DNA from: CAYQJS01 sp964417895
Lineage (GTDB): Bacteria > Chloroflexota > UBA6077 > SHYK01
Length of the DNA stretch: 64,000 nt
Assembly (NCBI GenBank): GCA_964417895.1
Contig: CAYQJS010000001.1
Location: forward strand, 62,001 to 126,000
Direction: 5' to 3'
The position numbers and the translations under genes are program-made. Positions 17,220-27,829 of the stretch are shown piece after piece. Within the stretch, counting starts at the first letter, position 1, and every line of letters starts with the position of its first letter. Below the pieces are notes generated by a model that made no database searches, was not told where the DNA came from, and saw nothing but the letters and a program-made list of their open reading frames with translations.

Positions 17220-18026
17220 ATGCATCCAGCCACGAACCTTGCCGAGCAGGCCGCTGCCGAGCTGCACGCCATCGTCGACCACTACGCTGCCGGTGAGGCG
17301 GAGGTGGTCCGGGCCTATTTCCGACACCCCCACGCGATGGAGGAACATCTCGACGTGCTACTACGGCAGATGGGCCGCGAGCTCCAGACGGCCAATGGGC
17401 TCCACCGCGCGCTCCCGATGTTCGACGATCTGGAGAAGGGAGTGGATCGCCACGAATTCGCCGAGCTGCTCGAGCACATCGCCGAGGAGACGCAGCACTA
17501 CGTCATCCTGGCCGACCTCGCGGAGTGGGCCGCGGACCGCAAGCTGCGGCAGGAAGAGTTGCGGCGCTACGAGGTTTACGCTCGCTGGGATCCGCAACTG
17601 CCGGATGACAAGCGCTCGAATGCGCTCCTCCCCGAGGCCAGTCGGATGGTTGAGGTGTGCCGCGAGGCAGCCGACGCCCTGGGCCTGGACCTCAGCGCCG
17701 AGATCGGACGACTGAGCGAGGGGGGAGGTGGCGGCGCATTCCTCGAGTGCGCACGGCTTGAGGGCGACGAGTTCCGCGACCGCCTGGCAGCTGCTATGCG
17801 GCGGATCCTAACGGACGAGATCCATCACGGGCCGGACCGCATCGAGGGCTTCGCTCGGTCTCGGATTCACACCGATGGCGATCTAGCAACGGCGGCGCGC
17901 TGGCTGACCACCATCATGGAGCAGCACCTCCGCGTGCGGAACGAGATCTGGCGCAATCCCCTCAGCATCGAACGGATGGCCGCCATCGATCGCGGTGAGG
18001 TCGCCCCTCTGGACAGGGAGCCATAA
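17220..18026 (+). CDS. Unrecognised all-helical protein with ferritin-like ExxH motifs
   Basis: 268 residues, starting at ATG 17220 with GGAG upstream. I do not recognise the family. It is predicted helical throughout. Two sequences fit di-iron carboxylate ligands: HIAEETQHYVILADLAEW (ExxH, about residues 89-106) and ILTDEIHHGPDRIEGFAR (ExxH, about 198-215). A further acidic/His helix, HPHAMEEHLDVLL, lies near residues 37-49. A glycine-rich loop (SEGGGGG) divides the halves. Only two bases separate it from the flavin-dependent oxidoreductase, so the two probably act together, for example in an oxidation. A ferritin-like or rubrerythrin-like di-iron protein is inferred. Confidence 0.6.
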   Translation: MHPATNLAEQAAAELHAIVDHYAAGEAEVVRAYFRHPHAMEEHLDVLLRQMGRELQTANGLHRALPMFDDLEKGVDRHEFAELLEHIAEETQHYVILADLAEWAADRKLRQEELRRYEVYARWDPQLPDDKRSNALLPEASRMVEVCREAADALGLDLSAEIGRLSEGGGGGAFLECARLEGDEFRDRLAAAMRRILTDEIHHGPDRIEGFARSRIHTDGDLATAARWLTTIMEQHLRVRNEIWRNPLSIERMAAIDRGEVAPLDREP

Positions 18027-18028
18027 CG

Positions 18029-19045
18029 ATGCGCTTCCATATGCACCTGTTGCCCACGTACTTCCCCGACCGGGACGCACCCTTCGACATCTACTACCAG
18101 CAGATCCTGGACCAGATCCAACTGGCCGAGGAGTTGGGCTTCGAGTGCTTCTGGTTCACCGAGCACCATTTCCTCCTCTATGGAGGGCCCGTGCCCAACT
18201 CGGCCGTCATGATGTCGGCGGCGGCGGCGCGCACGTCTCGGATCCATCTCGGATCGGCCATCTCAATCCTCCCGCTGCACCACCCCGTCGAGATCGCCGA
18301 GAACTACGCCATGGTGGACGTCGTGTCGGGGGGGCGGCTCGAGTTCGGGATCGGGCTCGGCAACACCGCCATCGACTTTCAGGTCTATGGAGTGAACCGG
18401 GAGGAGAGCCGCGCGCGCTTCGAGGAGGCCGCCGAGATCATCCCGAAAGCCTGGGCCAACGACCGCTTCAGCCATGAGGGGACATTCTGGCGCTTCGAGG
18501 ATGTCCCCGTGTACCCGAAGCCGGTGCAGAAGCCGCACCCACCCATGTGGGTCGCTGGCCACTCGCCCGAGTCCCTCGGGTGGGCGGGGCGGCATGGCTT
18601 CAACATCATGATAGTCGCGCATCCGTTTCCGCCGGAGTTCTATCAACCGGGCATCGCCGCCTGGAAGGAAGGGCTTGCCCAGGCGGGGCTGGAGCCCGGC
18701 GACCGCCGCTGCAAGCTCCACCTACGCGTATGGGTGGACGAAAACGCCGAACGGGCGCGCGAGGTAGCCGAGCCGGCCATCGAGCGCTACGATACCATCT
18801 CGGCCATTGGGCGGCAGGCGCGGGCGGTGCACGGACCGGGGCTCTACGACTGGGAGGGAATGCTGGCCTGCGGACGCAATGTATATGGCAACCCGGACCA
18901 ATGCATCGCCGCCATCCAGAGCTCGGTGCGGAACTACGATTTCGACGTTTTCAGCTCGACGTTCAACTTCGGCGGCCTGCCGCACGAGGACATCAAGCGC
19001 GCGATGCGGCTATTCGCTAAAGAGGTCATGCCGGCGTTCAAATAG
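18029..19045 (+). CDS. LLM-class flavin-dependent oxidoreductase
   Basis: 338 residues. This is the luciferase-like monooxygenase TIM barrel, using FMN or F420. Signatures are the N-terminal MRFHMHLLPTYFP, ELGFECFWFTEHHF (about 46-59), TSRIHLGSAISILPLHHPVE, DVVSGGRLEFGIGLG, and the C-terminal GNPDQCIAAIQ. It closely resembles two-component monooxygenase large subunits. It lies two bases after the helical ExxH protein and in the same direction, so they form an operon. The substrate cannot be read from sequence. The downstream region holds a 12-bp perfect inverted repeat. Confidence 0.88.
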   Translation: MRFHMHLLPTYFPDRDAPFDIYYQQILDQIQLAEELGFECFWFTEHHFLLYGGPVPNSAVMMSAAAARTSRIHLGSAISILPLHHPVEIAENYAMVDVVSGGRLEFGIGLGNTAIDFQVYGVNREESRARFEEAAEIIPKAWANDRFSHEGTFWRFEDVPVYPKPVQKPHPPMWVAGHSPESLGWAGRHGFNIMIVAHPFPPEFYQPGIAAWKEGLAQAGLEPGDRRCKLHLRVWVDENAERAREVAEPAIERYDTISAIGRQARAVHGPGLYDWEGMLACGRNVYGNPDQCIAAIQSSVRNYDFDVFSSTFNFGGLPHEDIKRAMRLFAKEVMPAFK

Positions 19046-19076
19046 GGTCGAGCGGCCTGCCGTTGCTCTAGCGCGG

Positions 19077-19107
19077 AGGTTGGACTAAACTAAGCTTAGT
19101 CCAACCT
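19077..19107. repeat. Perfect inverted repeat, 12-bp arms, 7-base spacer
   Basis: The arms AGGTTGGACTAA and TTAGTCCAACCT are perfectly complementary around ACTAAGC. It sits 32 bases after the flavin oxidoreductase stop and about 147 bases before the MFS start. No T-run follows, so it fits either a weak terminator hairpin or an operator for a dimeric regulator controlling the MFS gene. Confidence 0.6.
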
Positions 19108-19253
19108 GGTGCCGCTGTTTGTGGAGTCGCACGCCGCCGGTGTGCGCACGGGCAGCCCAGGTGCCCAGCCTATTGCGGGGAGCCCGATCATCGTCTCGCG
19201 CTACTACAGTACCTGGAACATTCTGGAATGGGACCGCGCGTAGCGCTCGCAGC

Positions 19254-20465
19254 GTGCTGAACATCCTCAGCCTTCGGGGCCTGCCCCTCTTCAGCACCTT
19301 CTTCCTGTGGTCATTCGGCACAGCCGGCCTTCACCTGGCGCGCCCGCTGTTCGCCGCGTCTTTCGGCGTCCCGCTCGTCCTGGTGACGCTCGTCTCCTCG
19401 AGCGCGGCCGTGGCGCACGTGGTCTCCGGCCCCCTGACAGGCTTTGCGCTGGACCGCTGGGGACGGAGGCCGCTCCTCATCCTCGGGCTGATCGTGCGCG
19501 GAGGGACGACAGGCCTCGAGTTCTTCGCTGATAGCTACCTGCAGTTCCTTCTCCTGGAGTTCGTGGGCGGCATGGGAGTCACCATGTTCATTACAGGCTC
19601 CACGGTGATCCTCGCGGACCTGAGCGTCGTGGAGAACCGGGGCCGCGTGGTGGCGGTGCGCAGCATGGCGGGCCGCCTCGGGTTCGTGATGGGCCCCTTC
19701 GTCGCCGGGGCCATCGCGGTCGTTCTGGACCTCCGCTGGGTGTTCCTGTTCAACGCAGTCACGAAGGTGATGATCCTGGCCATCGTCTTGCTCCTGATCC
19801 GAGAGACGCGCCCAACGCCGGCCGCCGGCGAGGGAGCGCGGGCGGAGGGGCACCGGTTGGCCCTCTCGATGTTCTGGACTCGCGCGTTCGTCGTCATCGC
19901 CCTGGTGTCGTTCTCACTGCAGATGATGAATGTCGGCATCTTCCAGTCGCTCTTCCCCGTATTTCTCCGGTCCACAGACGTCTTCTCCACCTCGGACATC
20001 GGCGGATTCATCACCATCGCCGCGGCCGCTCAGCTGCTGGTGACCCTGCCCAACGGCTATCTGGTGGACCTCTTCGGACGCAAGTCCACGTTGGTCCCTG
20101 GCCTCGGCCTCCTCGCCGTCGCGTGCTGGCTCCTGGCCGGCGCCGGCGACTACGGGACTGTGCTGGTGATGGTCATCGCCTATGGCGTTGGGGAGGCCGC
20201 CTGCATGGGCGCGGCCCAGGCTTACGCGATGGACCTCGCCCCCGAGCACCGCCGAGGGTCCTTCTTGGGCGTGTGGTCGCTGATCAGCAGCGGCGGTGGC
20301 GCGCTTGCTCCGCTCCTGGTCGGATTGCTGGGCCAGCAGCTGGGGTTCGGCGCGGCCTTTGTGGGAGTTGGCGCCGTGATGGCCGCCGTTGCCGCGGTAA
20401 TGCTGCGATTCGGTCCCGACACGCGCCCACGCCGGAGGGCGCCGACCATGGCGGCGAGTGGGTAG
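19254..20465 (+). CDS. MFS transporter
   Basis: 403 residues from GTG 19254 (VLNILSLRGLPLFSTFF). The frame is open 135 bases further upstream, but that part is Arg/Ser-rich and not membrane-like. About 12 hydrophobic helices are apparent. The loop 2-3 signature is GFALDRWGRRPLLILG and its second-half counterpart is GYLVDLFGRKSTLVPG. The central loop (RETRPTPAAGEGARAEG) is short, as in drug/metabolite exporters. The substrate is unknown. The inverted repeat at 19077-19107 lies in its upstream region. The start is the least certain point, since the ribosome binding site is weak. Confidence 0.82.
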   Translation: MLNILSLRGLPLFSTFFLWSFGTAGLHLARPLFAASFGVPLVLVTLVSSSAAVAHVVSGPLTGFALDRWGRRPLLILGLIVRGGTTGLEFFADSYLQFLLLEFVGGMGVTMFITGSTVILADLSVVENRGRVVAVRSMAGRLGFVMGPFVAGAIAVVLDLRWVFLFNAVTKVMILAIVLLLIRETRPTPAAGEGARAEGHRLALSMFWTRAFVVIALVSFSLQMMNVGIFQSLFPVFLRSTDVFSTSDIGGFITIAAAAQLLVTLPNGYLVDLFGRKSTLVPGLGLLAVACWLLAGAGDYGTVLVMVIAYGVGEAACMGAAQAYAMDLAPEHRRGSFLGVWSLISSGGGALAPLLVGLLGQQLGFGAAFVGVGAVMAAVAAVMLRFGPDTRPRRRAPTMAASG

Positions 20466-20712
20466 GGAGAACAGGCCGTCCCTCTGGGTAGCCCGGGACC
20501 ACCCACGGGTTCGCCCGTCCAACTACCCCATGGTTCGTGGTCATCTCCGTGTATGGGACGTATTGTCGAAGGTAGAGGAGAGGAGGCACGGGGGCCACGA
20601 AGTCTCCGCCCCGGCGACCCCTCGGACAGAGGAGGTGAGCTGTCGAGAAGATGCTGAACGTAACGCCGAGATGGATTCTCGCGGATGCAGACCCCAGGAA
20701 GGAGGTGTCACT

Positions 20713-21228
20713 ATGGCGGCACCCACGAAGACTGAGGAGAAGGTGACCACCCCGGCGAAGGTGGAAGAGCGGCGGCTGCGCCTTCGCGATCCGTTCGAGT
20801 TCTTCGATGACCTGCGCGAGGAGATGTCACGTCTGTGGGGGCAGAGGCCACTGATGCCGCGCCCGATGTTTCGTCCTGTGGCGCGTCTGACAGAGGGCGT
20901 TTGGGCTCCTCGAATGGACGTCTTCGAGAAGAATGGTCACTTGATCGTCAAAGTCGAGCTCCCCGGCGTCAACAAAGAGGACGTCAAGGTGGAAGTGGAC
21001 GAGGGGGATCTCGTTATCGAGGGCGAACGGAAGGCGGAGACGGAGGTACGCGAGCAGGACTACTACCGGATGGAGCGCACCTACGGGAGCTTTCACCGCC
21101 GTTTGCCGATCCCCTTCGATGTAAAGCCTGAGCAGGTGAAGGCTACGTACAACGACGGGGTGTTGGAGATCCAGATCCCGAAGCCAGCCAAGACAAGCCC
21201 GGAGCCCAAGAAGATCAACGTCAGCTGA
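20713..21228 (+). CDS. Small heat-shock protein, Hsp20/alpha-crystallin family
   Basis: 171 residues from ATG 20713, preceded by a strong AGGAAGGAGGTG. The N-terminal arm (about 1-60) contains RDPFEFFDDLREEMSRLW. The alpha-crystallin domain spans about 65-160: WAPRMDVFEKNGHLIVKVEL, PGVNKEDVKVEVDEGDLVIE, YGSFHRRLPIPFDVKPEQVK and the conserved ATYNDGVLEIQIPK. The C-terminal IXI-type anchor is not obvious. An ATP-independent chaperone that holds unfolding proteins. The roughly 250-base leader shows no CIRCE element. A strong inverted repeat follows the gene. Confidence 0.92.
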   Translation: MAAPTKTEEKVTTPAKVEERRLRLRDPFEFFDDLREEMSRLWGQRPLMPRPMFRPVARLTEGVWAPRMDVFEKNGHLIVKVELPGVNKEDVKVEVDEGDLVIEGERKAETEVREQDYYRMERTYGSFHRRLPIPFDVKPEQVKATYNDGVLEIQIPKPAKTSPEPKKINVS

Positions 21229-21246
21229 GCGACGCTCCGGGCACAG

Positions 21247-21293
21247 CGACGCCCGGCTGGGCGTGCTTAAAAGGTGCCGCTAGCCGGGCGTCG
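21247..21293. terminator. Perfect 12-bp inverted repeat after the Hsp20 gene (possible terminator)
   Basis: CGACGCCCGGCT (21247-21258) pairs perfectly with AGCCGGGCGTCG (21282-21293) around a 23-base loop that includes TTAAAA. It lies 19 bases after the Hsp20 stop and before the convergent MFS gene, the position of a bidirectional terminator. No T-run follows on either strand, so it is not a textbook intrinsic terminator. Confidence 0.55.
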
Positions 21294-21383
21294 CGTACTG
21301 AAACGGGGCTAGCCCACCCGGAGGCTTAAGGTCCCGCGGAGTGACATCCGTTTCCTGACCCCACCTCGCCCAGCGCACATCGC

Positions 21384-22673
21384 TCACGTTGGACCTGGAG
21401 GCAGGAGCGCCTCGTCCGCCGCGGCGGCGTGCCGGTTGCTGGCGCCGAAAAGGAGCACGATCGCGACGCTGGCCATCACCGCCATGACCGCGAAGATCGC
21501 CCGCGGTCCATAGAGATCGGACAGGCTGCCGGCTACCACGCTCGCTAGCGGAGCGGCAATCGATCCGGCGGCGGCGAGCAGCCCAGTGGCCGCTCCCATG
21601 AGCTGCTTCGGTACGAGATCGGCCATCATGGGAATGTTGAGCACTACGGCGGCCGAGTTGCCTATTCCCGCCAGCAAGAACAGCAACGCTCCCTGCTCCT
21701 TGGTTGTGATGAACAGCCCTGCAACCGCGCCGATGGCCATCACCGCATACCCAATCCCAAGTACCCGGCGCTTGCCGACATGCGTGGCGAGCCATGCCAC
21801 GGGGATCGCCATCACGGTCGTGCTGAGCAGCAACAATGCCGGTAGCAGCTGGGCCTCCCCGATGGTGCTACCGAGGATGTCGTGCACGTAGATCGATATC
21901 AGCGGCGCAACGGCGTTCACGGCTGACCAGTATGCGAACGTCACCAGGCAGAACATGACCGCCCCGCGATAATCTCGGAGGAACACCCGTGGCGAGATCC
22001 TTGCTGGCTTCTCAGCATTCGCCGCCGGGTTCCGGTTCGCCCACACGACAGGCGGCGGTTCCCGAATCCCCACGACAGTGAGCAACACGCCCATCGCGAC
22101 GAGCGCACCCGCGAAGATGAATGCCCAGTCCGGCACCGCGTCGGTCCATATCAAAAATCCAAGTACCAGGATGCCGACCTGCGCCCCGATGTCCACGATG
22201 ATGGCGAGCGAGGAGAGAAAGTTCAACTCCGCATCCTCCACCAGGTCTGCGCGCAATGCCTTGTGGAGATCGTCCCCGATGTTGAATGTGAGGGTGAAGA
22301 GGAAGATGGCTCCGACGAGCGGCAGGAGACGCGCGAGGTCCTCCCCGAAACCCCCGAGGGCCTCTGGCGTTGGCATCCGGGCAATGGCGGGCGTCGCGGC
22401 CAGGAGCAGGGCCGACAGCAGACCGCCGACGAGGATGAACAGTCGCCGCCGGCCGAGCCAGCCTGCCCAAGTGCGATCCGACCAAACGCCGAACAGGGGG
22501 GAGACGATGGCGCCCTCGACGGATTTAGAGTTGCCCAGCAAGCTGATGAGAACGTAGGAGGTCGTGAAGCTCGTGAGCCATAGCGACATGGTGTAGTTGT
22601 TGAAGGCGCCAAACACACCCACGCTGAACGAGCCGCCCAGGTAGGCGATTCGCTGCCCGTTGGTCATCGCCAT
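21384..22673 (-). CDS. MFS transporter, glycoside-pentoside-hexuronide/sucrose-like
   Basis: 429 residues from ATG 22673, with AGGAGG upstream. The longer upstream frame is Arg-rich and not membrane-like. About 12 hydrophobic segments are visible. The loop 2-3 region is FGVWSDRTWAGWLGRRRLFI, resembling the extended D-R-W-G-RR motif of GPH and sucrose-type carriers; the half-way repeat is WLATHVGKRRVLGIGYAVM. An unusual intracellular loop contains NIGDDLHKALRADLVEDAEL. Substrate not predictable. The gene is divergent from the thiC riboswitch transcript and converges with the Hsp20 gene. Confidence 0.82.
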   Translation of the reverse strand: MAMTNGQRIAYLGGSFSVGVFGAFNNYTMSLWLTSFTTSYVLISLLGNSKSVEGAIVSPLFGVWSDRTWAGWLGRRRLFILVGGLLSALLLAATPAIARMPTPEALGGFGEDLARLLPLVGAIFLFTLTFNIGDDLHKALRADLVEDAELNFLSSLAIIVDIGAQVGILVLGFLIWTDAVPDWAFIFAGALVAMGVLLTVVGIREPPPVVWANRNPAANAEKPARISPRVFLRDYRGAVMFCLVTFAYWSAVNAVAPLISIYVHDILGSTIGEAQLLPALLLLSTTVMAIPVAWLATHVGKRRVLGIGYAVMAIGAVAGLFITTKEQGALLFLLAGIGNSAAVVLNIPMMADLVPKQLMGAATGLLAAAGSIAAPLASVVAGSLSDLYGPRAIFAVMAVMASVAIVLLFGASNRHAAAADEALLPPGPT

Positions 22674-22922
22674 GACTCGATCCTCCTGCAACCCCGTCAC
22701 GCTCGCGCCCGTGCGAGCCCGGTCCGCGGTCCCCGCAGGGGGGGTGCAGTACACTTTTCGGGCGGCCGTCATTTGAATTGATCGCCGGACGCGGTGTATG
22801 CAGCAGTGTAGGGCGAGTCGACTGCCAATAGGTGAGTGCAATCTGCCGAAAACTGCCGCATGCCCGTTGCGTCGCGGGTTCGCTTGCCAGTTCGCGGCGA
22901 CGAACGGGCCTTTCGCCGGCCG

Positions 22923-22954
22923 TTGGACCAAGGTGACCCGGCCCGTGATATAGT
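22923..22954 (+). promoter_or_regulatory. Candidate thiC promoter
   Basis: TTGGAC (22923-22928) and TATAGT (22949-22954) are spaced by 20 bases; shifting to TGATAT gives 17. They lie about 25 bases before the TPP riboswitch, the right position for transcription of the leader. Spacing is not ideal, so this is tentative. Confidence 0.35.
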
Positions 22955-22978
22955 CTCAAATACAACTGCATAGGTGAC

Positions 22979-23110
22979 CGGTGCGCTGGGGGAGCGAGCA
23001 GCTGAGAGGCGGGGTCAAGCCCACCAACCCCTCGAACCTGATCTCGGGAAGTCGCACGGATCCGTCGTAGTGCGGATCGCGGGGCGAAAGACGAGCGTAG
23101 GGAATGCGGC
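22979..23110 (+). ncRNA. TPP riboswitch (THI element) in the thiC leader
   Basis: The conserved blocks of the thiamine pyrophosphate aptamer appear in order: GGGGGAGC (22988-22995), GCTGAGAGG (23001-23009), the ACCCCTCGAACCTGATC block (about 23027-23043) and GCGTAGGGAA (23095-23104). The segment between the last two blocks is longer than in E. coli thiM, consistent with an extra variable hairpin. It lies in the same orientation about 150 bases before thiC, itself a thiamine gene, and is followed by a strong terminator stem. It should shut off thiC when TPP is plentiful. Confidence 0.92.
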
Positions 23111-23119
23111 CGAAGGGCG

Positions 23120-23160
23120 GGACCGCCAAGGCCCGGCTTTGGGCCTACGGCGGTCCTTTC
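23120..23160 (+). terminator. Riboswitch-controlled intrinsic terminator
   Basis: GGACCGCC plus AGGCCC pairs with GGGCCT plus GGCGGTCC, giving a 14-bp stem with a small bulge and a short loop (GGCTTT), followed by TTTC. It starts ten bases after the TPP aptamer. This fits transcription termination when TPP is bound. The T-run is short. Confidence 0.75.
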
Positions 23161-23258
23161 CTGTGTTGACTGCCGCGGGTTTCGAGCCCGGGGCGGCATG
23201 CCTCCTCACACCGCTCGACTTCAGCGCGAGCAAATCCACTCGCTGATGGAGGCACACG

Positions 23259-25031
<1,773 letters not shown>

Positions 25032-25066
25032 CGCTGCTGCGGCGGACGCTCGAAACGGCGTCGGGC

Positions 25067-27586
25067 TCAGCTCGAGCCCGACCGGGTCTCGATGAGGGCC
25101 CGGCGAGCTAGCTCTGTCGCCTCCTGGTACGGCATGGACCGGGGAAACATGACGGGCTCGCCGATGATGAGTCGGGCGCGCCCGCGCCGATTGGGCAGGT
25201 AGGGGAACTTGCCATCTCGCGGGAAGAGCAGATGGTAGTTCTCCATTTTGAACGGGACGATCGGCACCCGCATCTCGACGGCCATCAAGCCCGTGCCGCC
25301 GAGGAAAGGTAGGACTTCGCCGTCGATCTCGGGGTTTCCCTCAGGGCTGATGATGACGGAATAGCCGTCATCGAGCCACCGACCCATTTCCTCCAGGCTG
25401 GGCCGAACGGCCCCCCCGCTCTTCACGAAGGGGAAGGCCTGGATGGCGAGCGCGGCGAGCACGCCCTGCCACCGATCACGCCCCTCCCAGAGGCGGGAGT
25501 CGACGGCGATGGCAATGCGCTGGCGCAGCCGCGCGGGGACCGCGCGCAGCATCGCTAGTGGAAGATAGGGGCCCTGGTAGTTGAAGATCAGGATCGACGG
25601 GAAGGGGAGCGAGGCCGCGCGCTCCGGGTGAACGACTTCCATCTGAATCCACCGGTCTTGAATACGGAACGCCACCCATAGCAGTGCCCGGCCGATGCCG
25701 CGGGCCCACAGGGAGCGGGGCCAGCGCGCGGCCGCGCGGACGTCGACGGTCGCAGCGCCTTCGGCAACCAGGCGCCGCAGGTCGCCCACTGTCGTCTGGG
25801 GGCCCACCTGGAGCTCGTCGACGACTCGCCCCAGCTCCTCCTCGATGACCGACAGCAACTCCACCCGCGCCAGGGAATCGAGGCTGAGGTCGTCGCTCAG
25901 CTGCGCCACATCGATGACTTCGTCCGGCGAGCGTTGGGCGATGCGGCTGACGATGCGCGCTAGCGGGTCCGCCGCGGCTTCGATCTCAACCGCGGGCTCA
26001 GCCGTGGGTTGGATTCCGGCTGCTGACGCCCGATGACTCTCCACTGCCGCGCGGACGAGCTTGCGATCGATCTTCAAGATCGGCGTCCGCGGGAAGTCCT
26101 CCTCGCTCCACACTGTGTAGCTCATGACCTGTTGATGCGCCGCGAGGTTGCGATTCGTCTCCCGGATGATGGCCCCCGCGGCCTCCGGGTGCTCGGTGAG
26201 TAGCACCGCGTGGACGCTCTCGCCGCCGTCTCGCGGTAAACCAACCACGCAAGCCTCTCGCACCTGAGAATGGCTGTTCAACGTTTGCTCCACGTCCTCG
26301 GGATAGACCTTGTGTCCATCGGGAAGGACGATCTTGAAGGCCTCGCGGCCGGCAACGTGCAGGAACCCATCGGGATCCACGTGGCCGGCGTCCCCTGTGC
26401 GGAACCAGCTGTCGCTGAAAGCGCGCGCCGTCAGGTCGACGTTGCCGAGGTAGCCCTCCGTCACGGTTCGCCCGCGAATCTGGATCTCGTTGTCGTCTCC
26501 GATTCGCACCTCCACGCCAGGTAGAGGCTTCCCCACGCTGCCGAGACGGGCGGCCGCCCAGTTGTTGATCGTCGCCGCCCCGGCCACCTCCGTCAGGCCA
26601 TAGCCCTCAAAGATGCGGATCCCCATGCGCTCCCACACTGAGGCAACCTTGAGATCGAGTGGCGCGCTGCCGCACCCGATGAACTTCAGGTTGCCCCCGA
26701 GAGCGTTGTGCGCTTGACGAAACAGCAGCCGCCGCAGCGGGACGGGAAGGCGGGCAGCCAGGCGGTGCGCTGCATCCCATTGTGCCTGCCTGCCCTGTTG
26801 GCGGATTCGCCGCTCCATACCGGCTAGCATGAGGCGGAGCAGCTCCGGAACGAGCACGAAGCAGGTGATACGATCCTCGCGGAGGGTCCGAAGCACGGTG
26901 GCCGCGTTGACCCGGGGCACGTACGTCATACGGACACCGCTGCTGAAGGCCAGGAGAAGGTTGATCGCTTGCTCGAAGATGTGGCTCAGCGGCAGCAGCG
27001 AGAGCGCACGATAGGAGCGCTTCAGGGGGAATGCAACGTGGAGGGCCTCGATCTCGGCCAGGAGATTCCCATGGGTGAGCATGACGCCCTTGGGCACCCC
27101 CGTCGTGCCAGAGGTGAACGCGACCTCGCACCGGCTGTCGGCGCTCACCTCGGGCAGCGCGTCGAGCGGTTCTGTGTTCTCCAACAGATCGAAGAGATCC
27201 TCCAACATGATGGTCTCGGCCACAGGCTCGCCAAATGAGCCCTGAACATAGCGCGACTTGAAACCGATGCGCGGATCGGCAGCCGCTACGAAGCGATCGA
27301 CCACTTCCTGCCTGGTTCGCACGTCGATGGGCACCACGACCAATCCAGCGAGCCACGAGCCGAAATACAGCACGGCGTACTCCGGCATGTTCGGCGACCA
27401 GATGACCACGCGGTCGCCGTCCTTCAGCCCTCGCCCCACAAACCACCCCGCCAGTTTCCGAGCGTGTTCCCCCACCTGTCGGAAGGTGAGCCGCTCCAGT
27501 CGGAAGCCTCGCCGGACCTGAAAGGCCGTGTCGTCGCCGAAGGCGGCCGCGCTCCTCAGCACCAGCGCCCCGAGATTCGGTTCCAC
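25067..27586 (-). CDS. Acyl-CoA/ACP ligase - carrier protein - acyltransferase-like fusion
   Basis: 839 residues from GTG 27586, where GAGGTGAT gives a good ribosome binding site; TTG 27604 is an alternative. The first 530 residues are an AMP-forming fatty-acid ligase: FTSGTTGVPKGVMLTHGN, GYGLTEVAGAATI, SWFRTGDAGHVDPDGFLHVA and the late catalytic Lys in TPILKIDRK. Then comes a carrier domain with a phosphopantetheine serine in DDLSLDSLARVELLSVIEEE. The C-terminal 220 residues match PlsC-type acyltransferases (ISPEGNPEIDGEVLPFLGG, VPIVPFKMENY). However, the HX4D catalytic box is replaced by NYQGPYLP, with no His or Asp, so transferase activity is doubtful. It probably activates and loads fatty acids for lipid remodelling. 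Confidence 0.85.
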   Translation of the reverse strand: MEPNLGALVLRSAAAFGDDTAFQVRRGFRLERLTFRQVGEHARKLAGWFVGRGLKDGDRVVIWSPNMPEYAVLYFGSWLAGLVVVPIDVRTRQEVVDRFVAAADPRIGFKSRYVQGSFGEPVAETIMLEDLFDLLENTEPLDALPEVSADSRCEVAFTSGTTGVPKGVMLTHGNLLAEIEALHVAFPLKRSYRALSLLPLSHIFEQAINLLLAFSSGVRMTYVPRVNAATVLRTLREDRITCFVLVPELLRLMLAGMERRIRQQGRQAQWDAAHRLAARLPVPLRRLLFRQAHNALGGNLKFIGCGSAPLDLKVASVWERMGIRIFEGYGLTEVAGAATINNWAAARLGSVGKPLPGVEVRIGDDNEIQIRGRTVTEGYLGNVDLTARAFSDSWFRTGDAGHVDPDGFLHVAGREAFKIVLPDGHKVYPEDVEQTLNSHSQVREACVVGLPRDGGESVHAVLLTEHPEAAGAIIRETNRNLAAHQQVMSYTVWSEEDFPRTPILKIDRKLVRAAVESHRASAAGIQPTAEPAVEIEAAADPLARIVSRIAQRSPDEVIDVAQLSDDLSLDSLARVELLSVIEEELGRVVDELQVGPQTTVGDLRRLVAEGAATVDVRAAARWPRSLWARGIGRALLWVAFRIQDRWIQMEVVHPERAASLPFPSILIFNYQGPYLPLAMLRAVPARLRQRIAIAVDSRLWEGRDRWQGVLAALAIQAFPFVKSGGAVRPSLEEMGRWLDDGYSVIISPEGNPEIDGEVLPFLGGTGLMAVEMRVPIVPFKMENYHLLFPRDGKFPYLPNRRGRARLIIGEPVMFPRSMPYQEATELARRALIETRSGSS

Positions 27587-27829
27587 GAGATCACCTCGCA
27601 CCAATAGTTGCGGCCACCTGTCATGCGCGGTAGTCTGTCCCCCAACATTTGTATATCAAGCGGGAGGGGTGCTGGCGCTTACGCCAGTGGCCCGCCGGGG
27701 AGCGCGCAGCCCTACCCTCCCGGACGGGGCCGATACTATCCGCGAGCTGCGCGTGCGACCACCCGCACGGCTGTTGGCGTCGCCACCGTGCATGCGTAGA
27801 TTAGATGCGCAAGGAAAGGAGAGCTGACG

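Noticed and set aside
23160..23245. tRNA-like sequence GGTTTCGAGCCCGG in the thiC leader
   Set aside because: No acceptor, anticodon or D-arm fits; it is part of leader hairpin structure.
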